A DNA stretch of 64,000 nucleotides from Pratylenchus scribneri (Eukaryota > Nematoda > Chromadorea > Rhabditida > Pratylenchidae), in NCBI GenBank assembly GCA_030063045.1, contig JAQSEB010000101.1:558001-622000 (forward strand), given 5' to 3'. Under the pieces are notes generated by a model. That model saw only the letters and a program-made list of their open reading frames with translations. It did not search any database and was not told where the DNA came from. Position 1 is the first letter of the stretch; each line of letters begins with the position of its first letter. The translations under genes were made by a program, and so were the position numbers. Shown piece after piece: positions 33,401 to 41,093 of the stretch.

Positions 33401-33897
33401 TCACTGAACTCCTCAAAAAGGAGAGTTTAGTCAACTGGTCATCCAAACATGATGAAATTTTGGAAGAAATGAAGAAAAGACTGAAGTCCGCACCAATTTT
33501 GGCTCCGCCAAAGCTCGGTTATCCTTTTATCGTCGAGACCGATGCTTCAACCATTGCCATTGGCTCTTGTCTTCTCCAAGAATGGAAGAATGAGACACAT
33601 CCCATTGCATTTTATTCCCGCGCATTGAATAAGCATGAACGCAACTATGCCATTGTTGAGCTCGAAGCTTTGGCCTTGGTTGCTAGTCTTCAACATTTCC
33701 GTGTTTATCTTGAGGGCGCCGGCACCACGACTGTCATAACAGATAACTCGGCGTTGACTTCATTATTCCGACGCAAGGACTTGGAGGGACGATTAGCACG
33801 TTATCAGATGATCCTGCAGGCTTTTGATGTCAAAATCATCCACCGTTCAAAAGAATACTCTTTGCGATTATCTATCACGTTTTCCGCCAAAAATTGA
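27409..33897 (+). CDS. Retrotransposon polyprotein: gag, envelope-like module, protease, RT, RNase H
   Basis: 2162 codons, intron-free. The frame opens with GTG at 27409; a stop lies eight codons upstream and no ATG precedes, so the ancestral ATG is probably lost. Residues 100-330 are gag (capsid-like). Residues 340-420 are an RGG/FQN-repeat RNA-binding tail with no zinc knuckle. Residues 473-495 are a signal-peptide-like helix, followed by a Cys-containing ectodomain with N-glycosylation sites, a Thr/Pro mucin-like stretch (about 768-1005), a Lys-Arg site, a second Cys domain, and a membrane anchor at 1322-1343. PSAPP is at 1399-1403. The protease active site reads IDCGSD (Asp 1447) in place of the usual D-T/S-G. 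RT has the YLDD box at 1896-1899. RNase H has its TDAS Asp at 2045 and the downstream ELEAL and ITDNS acids. The frame is lost at the end of RNase H. Confidence 0.92.
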   Translation: MDFIKQIGTNFGKKVGKRLVKSALDQLQKEIDSKVQICAIDGESDEEGFHTADEREDRRNRREDRRAREQIEMDALRNRVRDLENQLGRFGEIETKLDSSGLPMPDFYFGTEEFDSYLRRFNVIATAHNWTPARCTQILPLFLKAEAKSAYESLAADEKDTFPHLTTALKQKLHRLDTKEVARRLLSNRKQGGNESILEFAEEIRKLVKKAFPDSGFATIAGEPEEHRQGRIKVWRDDVTKDYFRNGLRYDIKAKMLFMEAAPTLEAVILLAKRIEEGQRALNQDRESELQREKTDKALLEVHAIKVELNEIRDKMMPNPQNLQGQPNPNWQGQNNWQNNRGGFQNRGGFQNNRGGNNRGWFQNSRGSGRGGFQNQQSGRGGFQNWRGGFQNQRGSFQNRGNFQNFRGNRGRGGFNQGNPNLIPLGHQRPWQNGQGNGYQQPNQQPQGQNFPRNDAGPSNQSNFTRNVHNVTFPYLTIVCLCLLSSCCLSLANAQFQICPNEKVGVKLSFPETQSCVLPPQTQSVIKNVTIFLLIKIPRMFPIYKCWMDKAEVCTESVLMIYTKPGDPIISHQLVDQNDCWDLVGNPDLQRLSETLWGTNQPLKENYAWIGSNCTVTGNYFVEKGEGGYLNGIIHTSWFHEIGPFPDRMLDVPGRSSFETWDSGKPETLVWELDSQSYFYTHYSVGPVEAEILQKEANEPGIVKVDYWEYVFSPAENSTRPEGVEGVPERAWMMDNEVYILVDDLSRVSRSVNQSRRAPLLGTSPRVANTPRMTTTVPPTTRRPNSLRSTTPRPTTKSQWTSTTVIPMKPTTTTTMAPTTKPSTTKKPSTVAPSTTKKPSTVAPSTTLKPSTVTPFTTMKPSMPTPKFTSTVATTIRLPTSTKRPMQSSSVSSTMKPSTTVVPSIVVDQIPPSIINFVNPTFPSATIPSTVTANKIIFTASSSKSVVEPTKPKMELSIVTSTTQVPQTESMVLETTTKTASEAPQTTEEQIASSTPLPDQNIEALQTSQNILPESILNIQSLKNEILRELHLHISPPEPVATTKPTKREVNLEIMEAERINFVNHENSRLNYFAHMEVSEREMSARKHWLELCQTRNNQLNMARVLVRQNPSEAARMIYGRHDIVAFLEPGPKLEWTIRLCSQVTVQEVLWDQKIGERCFEWLPVKVEGKVLFAQPGSRDLVPKSKRIPCEERRQSSNESQSLSSLVHSFHLPAYEDPASGIIFNAGTIFEDESSRLDRDFKSFGKRMANSPLSLPPNVVKNNVSDILSEIFGDDKIKKGRKFVSEKYESANEWVEQKIEDGKEFVKEKVEAGWKIVDEIKIGLILVGVGIILIAVIILTWKFRFILSMIWASYKLGRNFARMIFRICITRKQESTGLELRVAAVEEQIVAAVESRNVPSAPPLDLLNQKAYILDFIPEVNVIRKGKRRRCIVQVKLNNIARKALIDCGSDVTFCSKSVAEFCNLDIQLVENIKGSAANKTPIPFLGMAETILTLDQNEIPCCVLISDDDCCSNGIIVGNDVMEEQDEMRVSYKEGRIQIGDAILPIIATIELDPLLKPIEVRLLTDQTLPPRSDSQTWGYIECEVDPETEFLVEENQTHHYWPLKVGNTLVKPNSTGLIPIRPLNYGWSSLKVYGRSRLGILTRIENDTRVSEVNLFRSQPEEISAEANWEKDLPKFPVQSDQHEKVSDLLKLEGTILNEEGVSQLKLIVDQNMDAFVSKDGNIGCYRGKTVHRIDLLPDAKPIQQRPYSVPHALRGEVARQVEEMLRQEIIRPSASEWASPIVLVRKADGVSWRFAVDYRALNKWTRRQTYLLPRISELIDVVGGKKMFSVFDMQAGFHQVRMDPDSVDKTAFITHLGLYEFLRVPFGLAGAPHCFQRVMEEVRHRLTSSFLVYLDDVILGSNTQDEHLASIEAFSRVMSDVGLKLRAEKCRWACGEIRYLGFLLSEHGVRIDPADLKPIESVQKPTNIHELRSLIGLFSYFRRFIFGFAEIMAPITELLKKESLVNWSSKHDEILEEMKKRLKSAPILAPPKLGYPFIVETDASTIAIGSCLLQEWKNETHPIAFYSRALNKHERNYAIVELEALALVASLQHFRVYLEGAGTTTVITDNSALTSLFRRKDLEGRLARYQMILQAFDVKIIHRSKEYSLRLSITFSAKN

Positions 33898-36415
33898 CCA
33901 TTTGTGGATTGAAAAAGCAAATCAAGTTAACAAAATTCAAATTGAAAAGAAAATTTCGAAAGAGGAATTGGTGAAGGCACAGAAATTGGATTCAAAATTG
34001 AAAATTTTGCCATTGGTTGTTGAAAATTCAGTCCAAGAAGGACAATGTTGCAAAAAAGATGGATTAATTTACATTAAAAGGGATGAAAAGTTAAAAATTT
34101 TGGTTCCTGAATCGCTGCGAAGAAAAATTATGTCTCAATATCATGCTTGTCCGTTGCAAGGAGGACATTTGGGATTCACTAGGACATTGGAAAAGATTAA
34201 AAGGACTTTTGACTGGAAAAAAATGGCTCGGGATATTCAAAGTTTCATCCGAAGTTGTGATTCTTGTCAGCGTCGGAAAATCATTGGCCGACAAGTCAGC
34301 CATGAACCCATTTGTCCGATTACTCCATCGAGCCGTCCGTTTGAGCGTGTACACATCGACATTTTGGGACCTTTGAAAAAATCGAATCGAAGTCACCAAT
34401 ATGTTCTGATGACCGTAGACTCATTCTCCAAATGGTTGATTGCTACTCCATTGTCGGAACAGACAGCTACTTCAGTAGCCAACGCCTTCCTTCGTGAGGT
34501 TATCTGTCGTTTCGGCATTCCCGGCGTTGTTGGCAGTGACAGAGGCACACAATTTTTGTCATCAATCTTCCAAGATTTGAAGCATATCCTGAAGTTCGAC
34601 CATCACCCCACAACGAGTTATCATCAGCAAAGTAACGGTCAGATCGAAAGATACAACCGTACTTTGGGGGACATGATTGCTGCCTCAACGGCAAATGGGA
34701 AAAATTGGTCGGATATGTTGCCTCATTTGGTCTTTGCCTACAATACATCCTTCAACTCTCAAATTGGGCAATCACCCTTTTTCGTGTTACATGGTTTCGA
34801 TCCAATGCTTCCCTCCGAAATGTTGTTGGGAATTGAAAAAGAAAAATTCGATGACATTGCTTTGTACGTACAAAATCTGGTCGAAACCTTAACGGAAGTA
34901 CGTTGTTTGGTCCATGAAAATTTGAAAAAGAATGCTGAATCGATGAAGAATGCGCAAAAGAAAATAAATCAGATAAAATGGACAGTTGGTGCACTTGTTT
35001 TGTTGAAAAAGATGGAGAATGTGCAAAAATTGGGTCCAAAATTTGAGGGCCCATACAGAATTGTCGAAGTCAGAACGCCAAATTTGCTGTTGTCTTCGGT
35101 TGGCGATGATGAAAAATCACAGTTTGAAGCACACATGGACAGATGCAAGCCATATCACGTTTTTGAAAGTGTAGATGGGAATGAAAAGGAGAAAAATTCT
35201 GAAATTATCGGACGGGAGTCCGAATTGGGTAAGCAGAGGAAGGTTGCAGACAAAAACCTGGAGGAATCCGATTCGGAGAATGAGGTGAAAGTGTTGTTGG
35301 CCACTCCAGAATCATCGGCGGACGAATCAGAAAATTCTGAAGGGTACAAAGAAGTCAATTTGGAAGGCGAAGATTGGAAGCTGCCATTCATTAGCGCAAT
35401 TTTTGTGGAGAATAATGAAGAAGAAAATTCAAACCATCCCAGACCATTCCGAGAATATGGTTCAAATCGTTCGGGGCAAATTCGCGTTTCGTTTCAAAAT
35501 TCACAATATATTGCCCGTTTTGACTCGGATTGGGATGAATATCCAGGAATATTCCCTGAGGCATTAGCTGCGCATATACATGTGGAAGACGAAACTGATT
35601 GGATGGGAATAAACCGAAGAGTTGCTCAAATTCAATTGAGAAATCCATCGGATGGTCGACAATTCATATGGAAAACCTTTTTGGTTCAAAATGTTGAATA
35701 CATTTTACTCGGGTACGAAACCCTTTATGAAATGGCCTCATTGAGATGGCGTACAACCGATGAAGAAGCGAACTTTTTAATATGGGATGAAAATTTGAGC
35801 TGCTTTTTCACTATGGAAATTAGTGGAATGAATGAGGCCGAATGGGCACGGCCTTCAGCCATCGACGAATGGGAACCGCCATTTGTCAATACAATTCACG
35901 TTTCGGATGGAGAATCGGAAGAATCTCCGGCATTCACCGAGGAAGAAGACAGCTCTTCGTCCGCATCCATTTTCGTTGACCAAATACCTTCATCGCCTTC
36001 CATTTTCGCTGGCCAAATAAGAATTATAGCACCCTCTTCCATTTTCGTTGGTCAAATAAAAATTGTATGGAATGGAATTCCGCATTTGTCTGCCTATGAC
36101 TGGCATATGGAAGAATATGATTTGATTGTGCCAGAAAATTTAGTGGAAAATATGAAGGTTTTGGATGGACCCGATCATGCGGGAAATAATGCAAGGATGG
36201 TGGAATGTCAATTGAGAAATCCTTTGGACGGAAATTTGTCAGAAAATTTATTAGCAAATGTCCAAAATGTCGACCAAATGGTCCTGGGTTTCGAAGCCCT
36301 TTATGAATTGGAAAATATGAGGTTGCGAACCACTGATGAGGGCGCAAATTGGCTGGCCTGGGACAAAAATTATCGGGCTTTCGTCCGTTTGGAATTTGTA
36401 ACCCGGGACGCATAA
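33824..36415 (+). CDS. Retrotransposon integrase with duplicated C-terminal module
   Basis: It is in the +1 frame relative to the preceding polyprotein and overlaps it by 74 bp. The H2C2 zinc-binding motif has His 107 and, about 38 residues on, Cys 145 and Cys 148. The catalytic triad is Asp 179, Asp 239 and Glu 275 (D-D-35-E spacing). After the integrase core comes an acidic Ser/Glu-rich linker. Then two related modules of about 120 residues follow (about 551-672 and 743-863), sharing QIxxxx...ARFD/AYDW, CQLRNP/IQLRNP, QNV...LGYETLYE/LGFEALYE and RTTDEEAN/RTTDEGAN. Between them SIFVDQI-type heptads occur three times. The conserved RNase H-integrase linker motif spans the frame change. That points to a one-base indel in this copy rather than a normal shift site. 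Confidence 0.9.
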   Translation: MMSKSSTVQKNTLCDYLSRFPPKIDHLWIEKANQVNKIQIEKKISKEELVKAQKLDSKLKILPLVVENSVQEGQCCKKDGLIYIKRDEKLKILVPESLRRKIMSQYHACPLQGGHLGFTRTLEKIKRTFDWKKMARDIQSFIRSCDSCQRRKIIGRQVSHEPICPITPSSRPFERVHIDILGPLKKSNRSHQYVLMTVDSFSKWLIATPLSEQTATSVANAFLREVICRFGIPGVVGSDRGTQFLSSIFQDLKHILKFDHHPTTSYHQQSNGQIERYNRTLGDMIAASTANGKNWSDMLPHLVFAYNTSFNSQIGQSPFFVLHGFDPMLPSEMLLGIEKEKFDDIALYVQNLVETLTEVRCLVHENLKKNAESMKNAQKKINQIKWTVGALVLLKKMENVQKLGPKFEGPYRIVEVRTPNLLLSSVGDDEKSQFEAHMDRCKPYHVFESVDGNEKEKNSEIIGRESELGKQRKVADKNLEESDSENEVKVLLATPESSADESENSEGYKEVNLEGEDWKLPFISAIFVENNEEENSNHPRPFREYGSNRSGQIRVSFQNSQYIARFDSDWDEYPGIFPEALAAHIHVEDETDWMGINRRVAQIQLRNPSDGRQFIWKTFLVQNVEYILLGYETLYEMASLRWRTTDEEANFLIWDENLSCFFTMEISGMNEAEWARPSAIDEWEPPFVNTIHVSDGESEESPAFTEEEDSSSSASIFVDQIPSSPSIFAGQIRIIAPSSIFVGQIKIVWNGIPHLSAYDWHMEEYDLIVPENLVENMKVLDGPDHAGNNARMVECQLRNPLDGNLSENLLANVQNVDQMVLGFEALYELENMRLRTTDEGANWLAWDKNYRAFVRLEFVTRDA

Positions 36416-36556
36416 TGACAAAAAAATACCAACTGCTTTGTATATATCGCACCTCTTTTTGTAAATTGCTCAAACTTCAAATATTTTGCTTAAACTTCAA
36501 ATATTTGTGTTAAATTATGGACAAAACTATCCAAATTCGCGTGTCCCGATTAACAA

Positions 36557-37231
36557 ATGCTTTACTACAATATTGCGTGTTACATTTGCACAATTTTAGA
36601 AAGAAACCTACAAAAAATTATAATAATCTCATTCGTCTTATCAATGTTGCCGCGATTGCCTTGGCACGAACCACCAAAATATCCGGGGGAAAGGAAAAAA
36701 GTACTCGAAATGGAGGAAATTTGCGAAAAATGGCGTCAATCGATGAAACAAAGTCAGGAATGGAGGGATAAAATATCAGCTGGTTTGGGAAACAGAGAAA
36801 AGAATGAGAAAGCTCTGCAAAAAGCTTTGCTTGAGGAAGCAAAATGGGAGAAATTGCAAAATGATGTTGTTGAATATGAGGCCAGAATAAGGAGAAAATA
36901 TTGTCATTCACCCAATGATGAGGAAACAATGAACTTATTTCGTGCTTCCCCGGTTGATAGCGGCGTGGAAAAGTGGGCACGGCCCCTTATCGATTTGCTT
37001 CCGGAATTGCAATCTCAAATCGATCAGCGGCCATTATTAGACCTATTCGCAGAAATGAATAAGGACATGTTTGAAAATATGAGCGAAGAAAGGGTGTCGG
37101 CAATGAGAAGTCAATTGGAACGGCACATCGCCGACAAAACAAAAATTGATAGAGAATGGCACAAATCAGAAGTGAAGCTCAGACGCGAATTACAATCCAA
37201 GAGGGAATGGCTGAAAAAAAGAAATAAATAA
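36557..37231 (+). CDS. Retrotransposon accessory ORF 1, coiled-coil
   Basis: 225 codons from an ATG 142 bp after the integrase stop. After a hydrophobic N-terminus (MLYYNIACYICTILERN) the protein is charged and helical, with heptad-like runs (EICEKWRQSMKQSQEW, ELQSKREWLKKRNK). No family recognised. Base composition resembles pol, unlike AT-rich host DNA. The next frame begins two bases after its stop. Confidence 0.65.
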   Translation: MLYYNIACYICTILERNLQKIIIISFVLSMLPRLPWHEPPKYPGERKKVLEMEEICEKWRQSMKQSQEWRDKISAGLGNREKNEKALQKALLEEAKWEKLQNDVVEYEARIRRKYCHSPNDEETMNLFRASPVDSGVEKWARPLIDLLPELQSQIDQRPLLDLFAEMNKDMFENMSEERVSAMRSQLERHIADKTKIDREWHKSEVKLRRELQSKREWLKKRNK

Positions 37232-37289
37232 ATTGGATGTAGCGGTGAAAGTTGGCCAGCAGCTTTTGTCCTTTCCAAATAATCCATGG

Positions 37290-38447
37290 ATGTCCTCCTC
37301 CTTGGCGTGTAACTCTGAATGTTCGGAAAAATCGTGGCGCGTTCCAACCCTTCCACCGCATTCCTATATTAATGATTTGGAAAATCTCGCTGATGCCATT
37401 GAAGCCTCAATTTGTCCTCCTTGTTCCTCCTCCACAAATAAGTCGCGGTTTTGTCCACCCTCGGACCCTGTCATTTCCTTTTCGCCATCGCGTCGTGTTA
37501 ATTGTGATCAAATAAATCAGGAAATTTTTGTAGCCACAAAACAAATGGATGATCAAGAGATCAATAAATTGAAAATTCAATGGGCCGAATTCTCAGCAGA
37601 GAAGGACAAAATCGAAAAACAATTGCGGCAGCAGCGCAAAATCAACAAGAAAAGTGAATTGAAGTTAGCAGAGGAACGATTAGTGACGGTCAATATGGCA
37701 CTTGCACAATTGGAATGTGTTTTGGGATTGCCCCACAGGGAGAGGCCAACGGAAAAAGAGTGGAAGGAATGGGAAGAAGCGAGCAAAATGGAAAAGAAGA
37801 AAATAATGGAAGCAGAATTTGAATTGCAAAATAAACTGGCAAGCGGACTTTGTGTGCAGGAAGGCACTTCGACTAAATTGTTATCAAGTGGGGAATTGAA
37901 AATGGTTTATACAAAAGGCTCTGAGTTGATGTCAAAACTGGGATGGACTGGACAAGGGCTCGGAAAGGAAGAAAAAGGCCGGAAGGAAATTGTCGAATTG
38001 TCGCGCAAAGAGGATAGGAAAGGCCTTGGGAAGGAGGAAGATAAATCATCCGTTGGTTCATCGGCTTCGTGGCCAATAGCCCGTGGAATTAAATCACGTG
38101 ACCAACGGTATTCGATGTCACCTGAACGCCCACAATTTGTAAAAGGGAAAAATTTGGAGGATGAGTGGAAGGAAGGAAGGAAGGAGACAGGAATAATTGA
38201 TGTACCGGTGGAAAATGTTGAAGAAATTTGGGTGATTGATGAAGAGGTTGAGGACTTTCGTCGGCCTATTAAGTTATCAAAGTCGATATTGGATGGCTCC
38301 CAAACAGGGGCCAAAATTCACACTTCCGAAAGGGGGGGAGGAAGCACACTCCAAACTGACGAAGGTGCAAAAGGAAATGATTCAGGATGCTGTGGCGGCG
38401 GCGGCAAAACCTTTGAAGGATGGAGAGGTGAAGAAAAGGGCCGATGA
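37290..38447 (+). CDS. Retrotransposon accessory ORF 2 with G-patch domain
   Basis: The frame is open from 37233; the first ATG is at 37290. The middle is a basic/acidic coiled coil (KDKIEKQLRQQRKINKK). At about residues 208-250 there is a G-patch: SELMSKLGWTGQGLGKEEKG followed by DRKGLGKEED. G-patches bind nucleic acid or activate DEAH helicases, and one is fused to the protease in some retroviruses. Here it is in a separate frame downstream of integrase. The end of the frame turns Gly-rich and overlaps the next ORF by about 155 bp. Confidence 0.7.
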   Translation: MSSSLACNSECSEKSWRVPTLPPHSYINDLENLADAIEASICPPCSSSTNKSRFCPPSDPVISFSPSRRVNCDQINQEIFVATKQMDDQEINKLKIQWAEFSAEKDKIEKQLRQQRKINKKSELKLAEERLVTVNMALAQLECVLGLPHRERPTEKEWKEWEEASKMEKKKIMEAEFELQNKLASGLCVQEGTSTKLLSSGELKMVYTKGSELMSKLGWTGQGLGKEEKGRKEIVELSRKEDRKGLGKEEDKSSVGSSASWPIARGIKSRDQRYSMSPERPQFVKGKNLEDEWKEGRKETGIIDVPVENVEEIWVIDEEVEDFRRPIKLSKSILDGSQTGAKIHTSERGGGSTLQTDEGAKGNDSGCCGGGGKTFEGWRGEEKGR

Positions 38448-38931
38448 TTTAGCCAAAAAGTTCGTTGAAAATGCGAAAATTGAGGATGAGAAGAGAAGGA
38501 AGGCACAAAAGGAGAAGAAGGAGGCCAGAAATGAGAAGAATAAGGCTGGAAATGGTGCACAAAAGGCTGAGAATGAGAAAAGGAAGGCTGAAGGAAAAAG
38601 AAAGGCCGATGAAGATACCCGAAAGAAAGAGGAGGAGAAGAAAAAGGCTGAGGAATTGGAAAGAAAGAAGATGGAGGATGAAAGGAAGAAGGCGGAAGAT
38701 GCCCAAAAGGCAGAGGAGGAACAAAGGAATGCCGCCAATGTTGTTGTTGAATTGATTGATAATGTTGTGCAAAAGGAGATTGAGAATGAACAAAGCAACG
38801 CCGATGTTGAGATGGTGAATATAGAAACGGAGGATGGGAAAAGGAAGGCGGATGATTTACCAATATTGGAAGGAGGGCGGAAGAAAAGCTGGATGAAAAA
38901 GAAGAAGAAAAAGGAAATGCCAAAATGTTGA
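38293..38931 (+). CDS. Retrotransposon accessory ORF 3, Lys/Glu coiled-coil
   Basis: 213 codons starting MAPKQGPKFTLPKGG inside the 3' end of the G-patch ORF, in the +1 frame. The body is an uninterrupted Lys/Glu/Ala-rich helix (residues about 45-150) with a Lys-rich end. It could be a separate protein or the true C-terminus of the G-patch protein after a frame change. No family can be named from such low-complexity sequence. Confidence 0.6.
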   Translation: MAPKQGPKFTLPKGGEEAHSKLTKVQKEMIQDAVAAAAKPLKDGEVKKRADDLAKKFVENAKIEDEKRRKAQKEKKEARNEKNKAGNGAQKAENEKRKAEGKRKADEDTRKKEEEKKKAEELERKKMEDERKKAEDAQKAEEEQRNAANVVVELIDNVVQKEIENEQSNADVEMVNIETEDGKRKADDLPILEGGRKKSWMKKKKKKEMPKC

Positions 38932-39290
38932 AAATGAAGCGAATCCCTTTGGTGGTTGAGGAAATCGATTGTGAATTGGAAAGGGAAGTGAAGGAAGAAG
39001 TCACCAAGACATTGACAGTATCATGGGGCATGAAGTTGACCAAAAAAGTGGCCGAACCCAAATTTGCAAATGCCATGATATTGGAGGCGAGGAAAGAAAA
39101 AGAAAGGAAAATGAATGTGAAGCTGACAATGGAACCCAAATTTGCAAATGCCATGATAAGGGAGGCGAAGAAAGAAAAAGAAAGGAAAATGAATGTGAAG
39201 CTGACAATGGAAGTGGGGACACAGACCGCTTTGGATGGCGTTGCCATTAATAACTTCATTAATCTTTTGTCTTCCCCATCCCAACATTAA
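38925..39290 (+). CDS. Retrotransposon accessory ORF 4 with 26-residue repeat
   Basis: The start ATG overlaps the stop of the preceding ORF (ATGTTGA). It contains two near-identical 78-bp units (39054-39131 and 39132-39209) encoding EPKFANAMI-EA-KEKERKM. No known family. The stop-start overlap would suit reinitiation, or the two frames may once have been one. Confidence 0.55.
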   Translation: MLKMKRIPLVVEEIDCELEREVKEEVTKTLTVSWGMKLTKKVAEPKFANAMILEARKEKERKMNVKLTMEPKFANAMIREAKKEKERKMNVKLTMEVGTQTALDGVAINNFINLLSSPSQH

Positions 39291-39920
39291 TATTCCTCAA
39301 ATAATATTACTAATCAATCAAATTATTCAAATTTTATTTACTGCTTATTATTCTTTGCTTTTAGCATCCAAATCATTGCCCCATTTTTATCCATTCACTC
39401 ATTTATTATTCACTCGAATTGATTGCCTAAACATTTTTACTTTTTGTCCTACCCCCATCCCTCCAAAAGTGCCCTAAAACACATCCACTGTCCCTCGAAC
39501 CCATAAATGTCACCTTTCACATTTCTAGTTCAATATTGATGGCCTTAATACCATTACATCTCCCCAAACCACATTCATTTTTGCCCAAAAAGTCACATCG
39601 CATTCACATTTTATTAAAATTTGCTTATACACTCTCACTCTATCTTATTTCCCCTTAATAGCCGAAAAATCCTTTAAAATAATTCATTATCCTCTTCCCG
39701 TACTGTATACTTCCTTAATCTTTTCATCTTCCCAAAAATTATTCACATATTCCCTATAAAAGAGCCCCATCATATTTGCCTTTGACCAAATTTTAAATCC
39801 CCTAAAATGTCCTTTCATTTACCCTAAAGCTTTATTCAAAATCATCCGAAAAGATTGACGCCAACTTACTACCCAAACACTAAACGCTTATTCGTATTTT
39901 AATCATACCCCAAAATCCAC

Positions 39921-40730
39921 TCAAAATCCTTTTAAATCCCTGCTCTCTATTATTATATTTTTCATTGTGCCCAAATTTTTGTTGCCTACCCGTATTGCCA
40001 TTGCCATCACCACTCGCCATTGCAATGAGCCCAAAGCCAGCCACCATTGAAGTGATGAAGATGATTTTGCCAAAGATTGTTGCCATTGTTGTATTTTGAT
40101 TGATTGGAAGCCGCCTGAAAATGTGGAAAATTAGTGTCTGAGGCAAAGGATTGGATGTTGAAATGTGAAGGTTGCATTGCCTTGAGGAAAGAATGGTTGA
40201 ATTCCAGAAAACTTACCAAAATGTTGATCCAAAATTGTTGTTTGTGGTCGCTCCTTGATTGACGGGGAAATTGCCTCAAAGCAATTGGCGTTGGTGCAGA
40301 ATTGTTGCCCTGAAAAATTCGGAAAAGTCAATTGGTGTTGTTCGATTTGGAAACCTACCAAAGCGATGAGTTGCAAATTGAATTGCCAAGTGCCGAATTC
40401 GATGGATGACTGTTGACTGCCAATTGGATGTGTTGTAGATCGCTGAAAATTAGCAAATTTATTTGTGGAAAAAAAAGGGTGAATTTTGTGAAGGAAAGGT
40501 TGGAAAAATGAGACAGAGCCGGGCCCTGCCGATAACTTATCTGCTGATGGGAATGCAGGTGTTTGTTGACCAGTCGCTGGGACCATCCGCCATCCGCCCA
40601 TCTAACTCTATCATTGGCCAACCCATTGACTGTGTTGTGGCCGCTTTTTGTTGCCCATCGGTTGTACCATTGGATGGAGAAGATGATGAGCCGACCAACT
40701 TGCCCATTTGCCCAGCTATTGCCGTCTAAA
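39921..40730 (-). CDS. Antisense spliced coding unit inside the retrotransposon
   Basis: On the minus strand several good splice signals define exons: about 40540-40729 (acceptor ttcattttag), 40359-40442 (84 bp; ttttcag ... TTTG|GTAGGT), 40217-40309 (93 bp; tttttcag ... TTTTG|GTAAGT) and 39921-40115 (acceptor ttttcag). The two middle exons are multiples of three. More than one frame stays open, so the protein is uncertain; all are Ser/Thr/Gln/Asn-rich. The first exon's donor was not resolved. A short acceptor/donor pair near 40960 may mark a further upstream exon. Because it is antisense, its introns would survive retrotransposition. The stretch 39291-39920 is AT-rich with no gene seen. Confidence 0.45.
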
Positions 40731-41081
40731 ATGAATAAAAGTTGAAAGCTGAACGAAAAGGGAAAAAAGGAATTTGGTGTCTTTGGAAGGAAGAAATGTG
40801 AACAAAAATTGGAAAAAAATCGTTGAAAGTCGCGACGCGGTTGGATTGGATGAACTTTGGGCTGACAAGGAAAAGGAAAATGTTGATGATGTTGAATGAT
40901 GATGACCTAGAGTGGATGGCTTGGACTTGGTCGCGCCGCTCACCTCTCAGTCTTCAAATCTTTGGCTGTGAAGAAAGAGAAATGAATAGAAAGGAAGTGA
41001 TGAGAATGGAAGGTTGAGTGAAGAAGGAGGATGGCTGGACCCCAAAAAAGGGAATTGGGCCGCGCGAGGACGCGCTGATTT

Positions 41082-41093
41082 GGTGGGGCGGAA
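41082..41093 (+). other. Polypurine tract candidate
   Basis: GGTGGGGCGGAA directly precedes the 3' LTR, where plus-strand priming is expected. It has two pyrimidine interruptions. Confidence 0.5.

Noticed and set aside
33824..33897. Programmed ribosomal frameshift between polyprotein and integrase
   Set aside because: No slippery heptamer or pseudoknot was recognised, and the conserved motif itself is split; an indel is simpler.
38318..39259. 313-codon antisense frame opposite the Lys/Glu coiled-coil ORFs
   Set aside because: Ser/Phe/Pro-rich composition is the expected reverse reading of AAG/GAG-rich codons.
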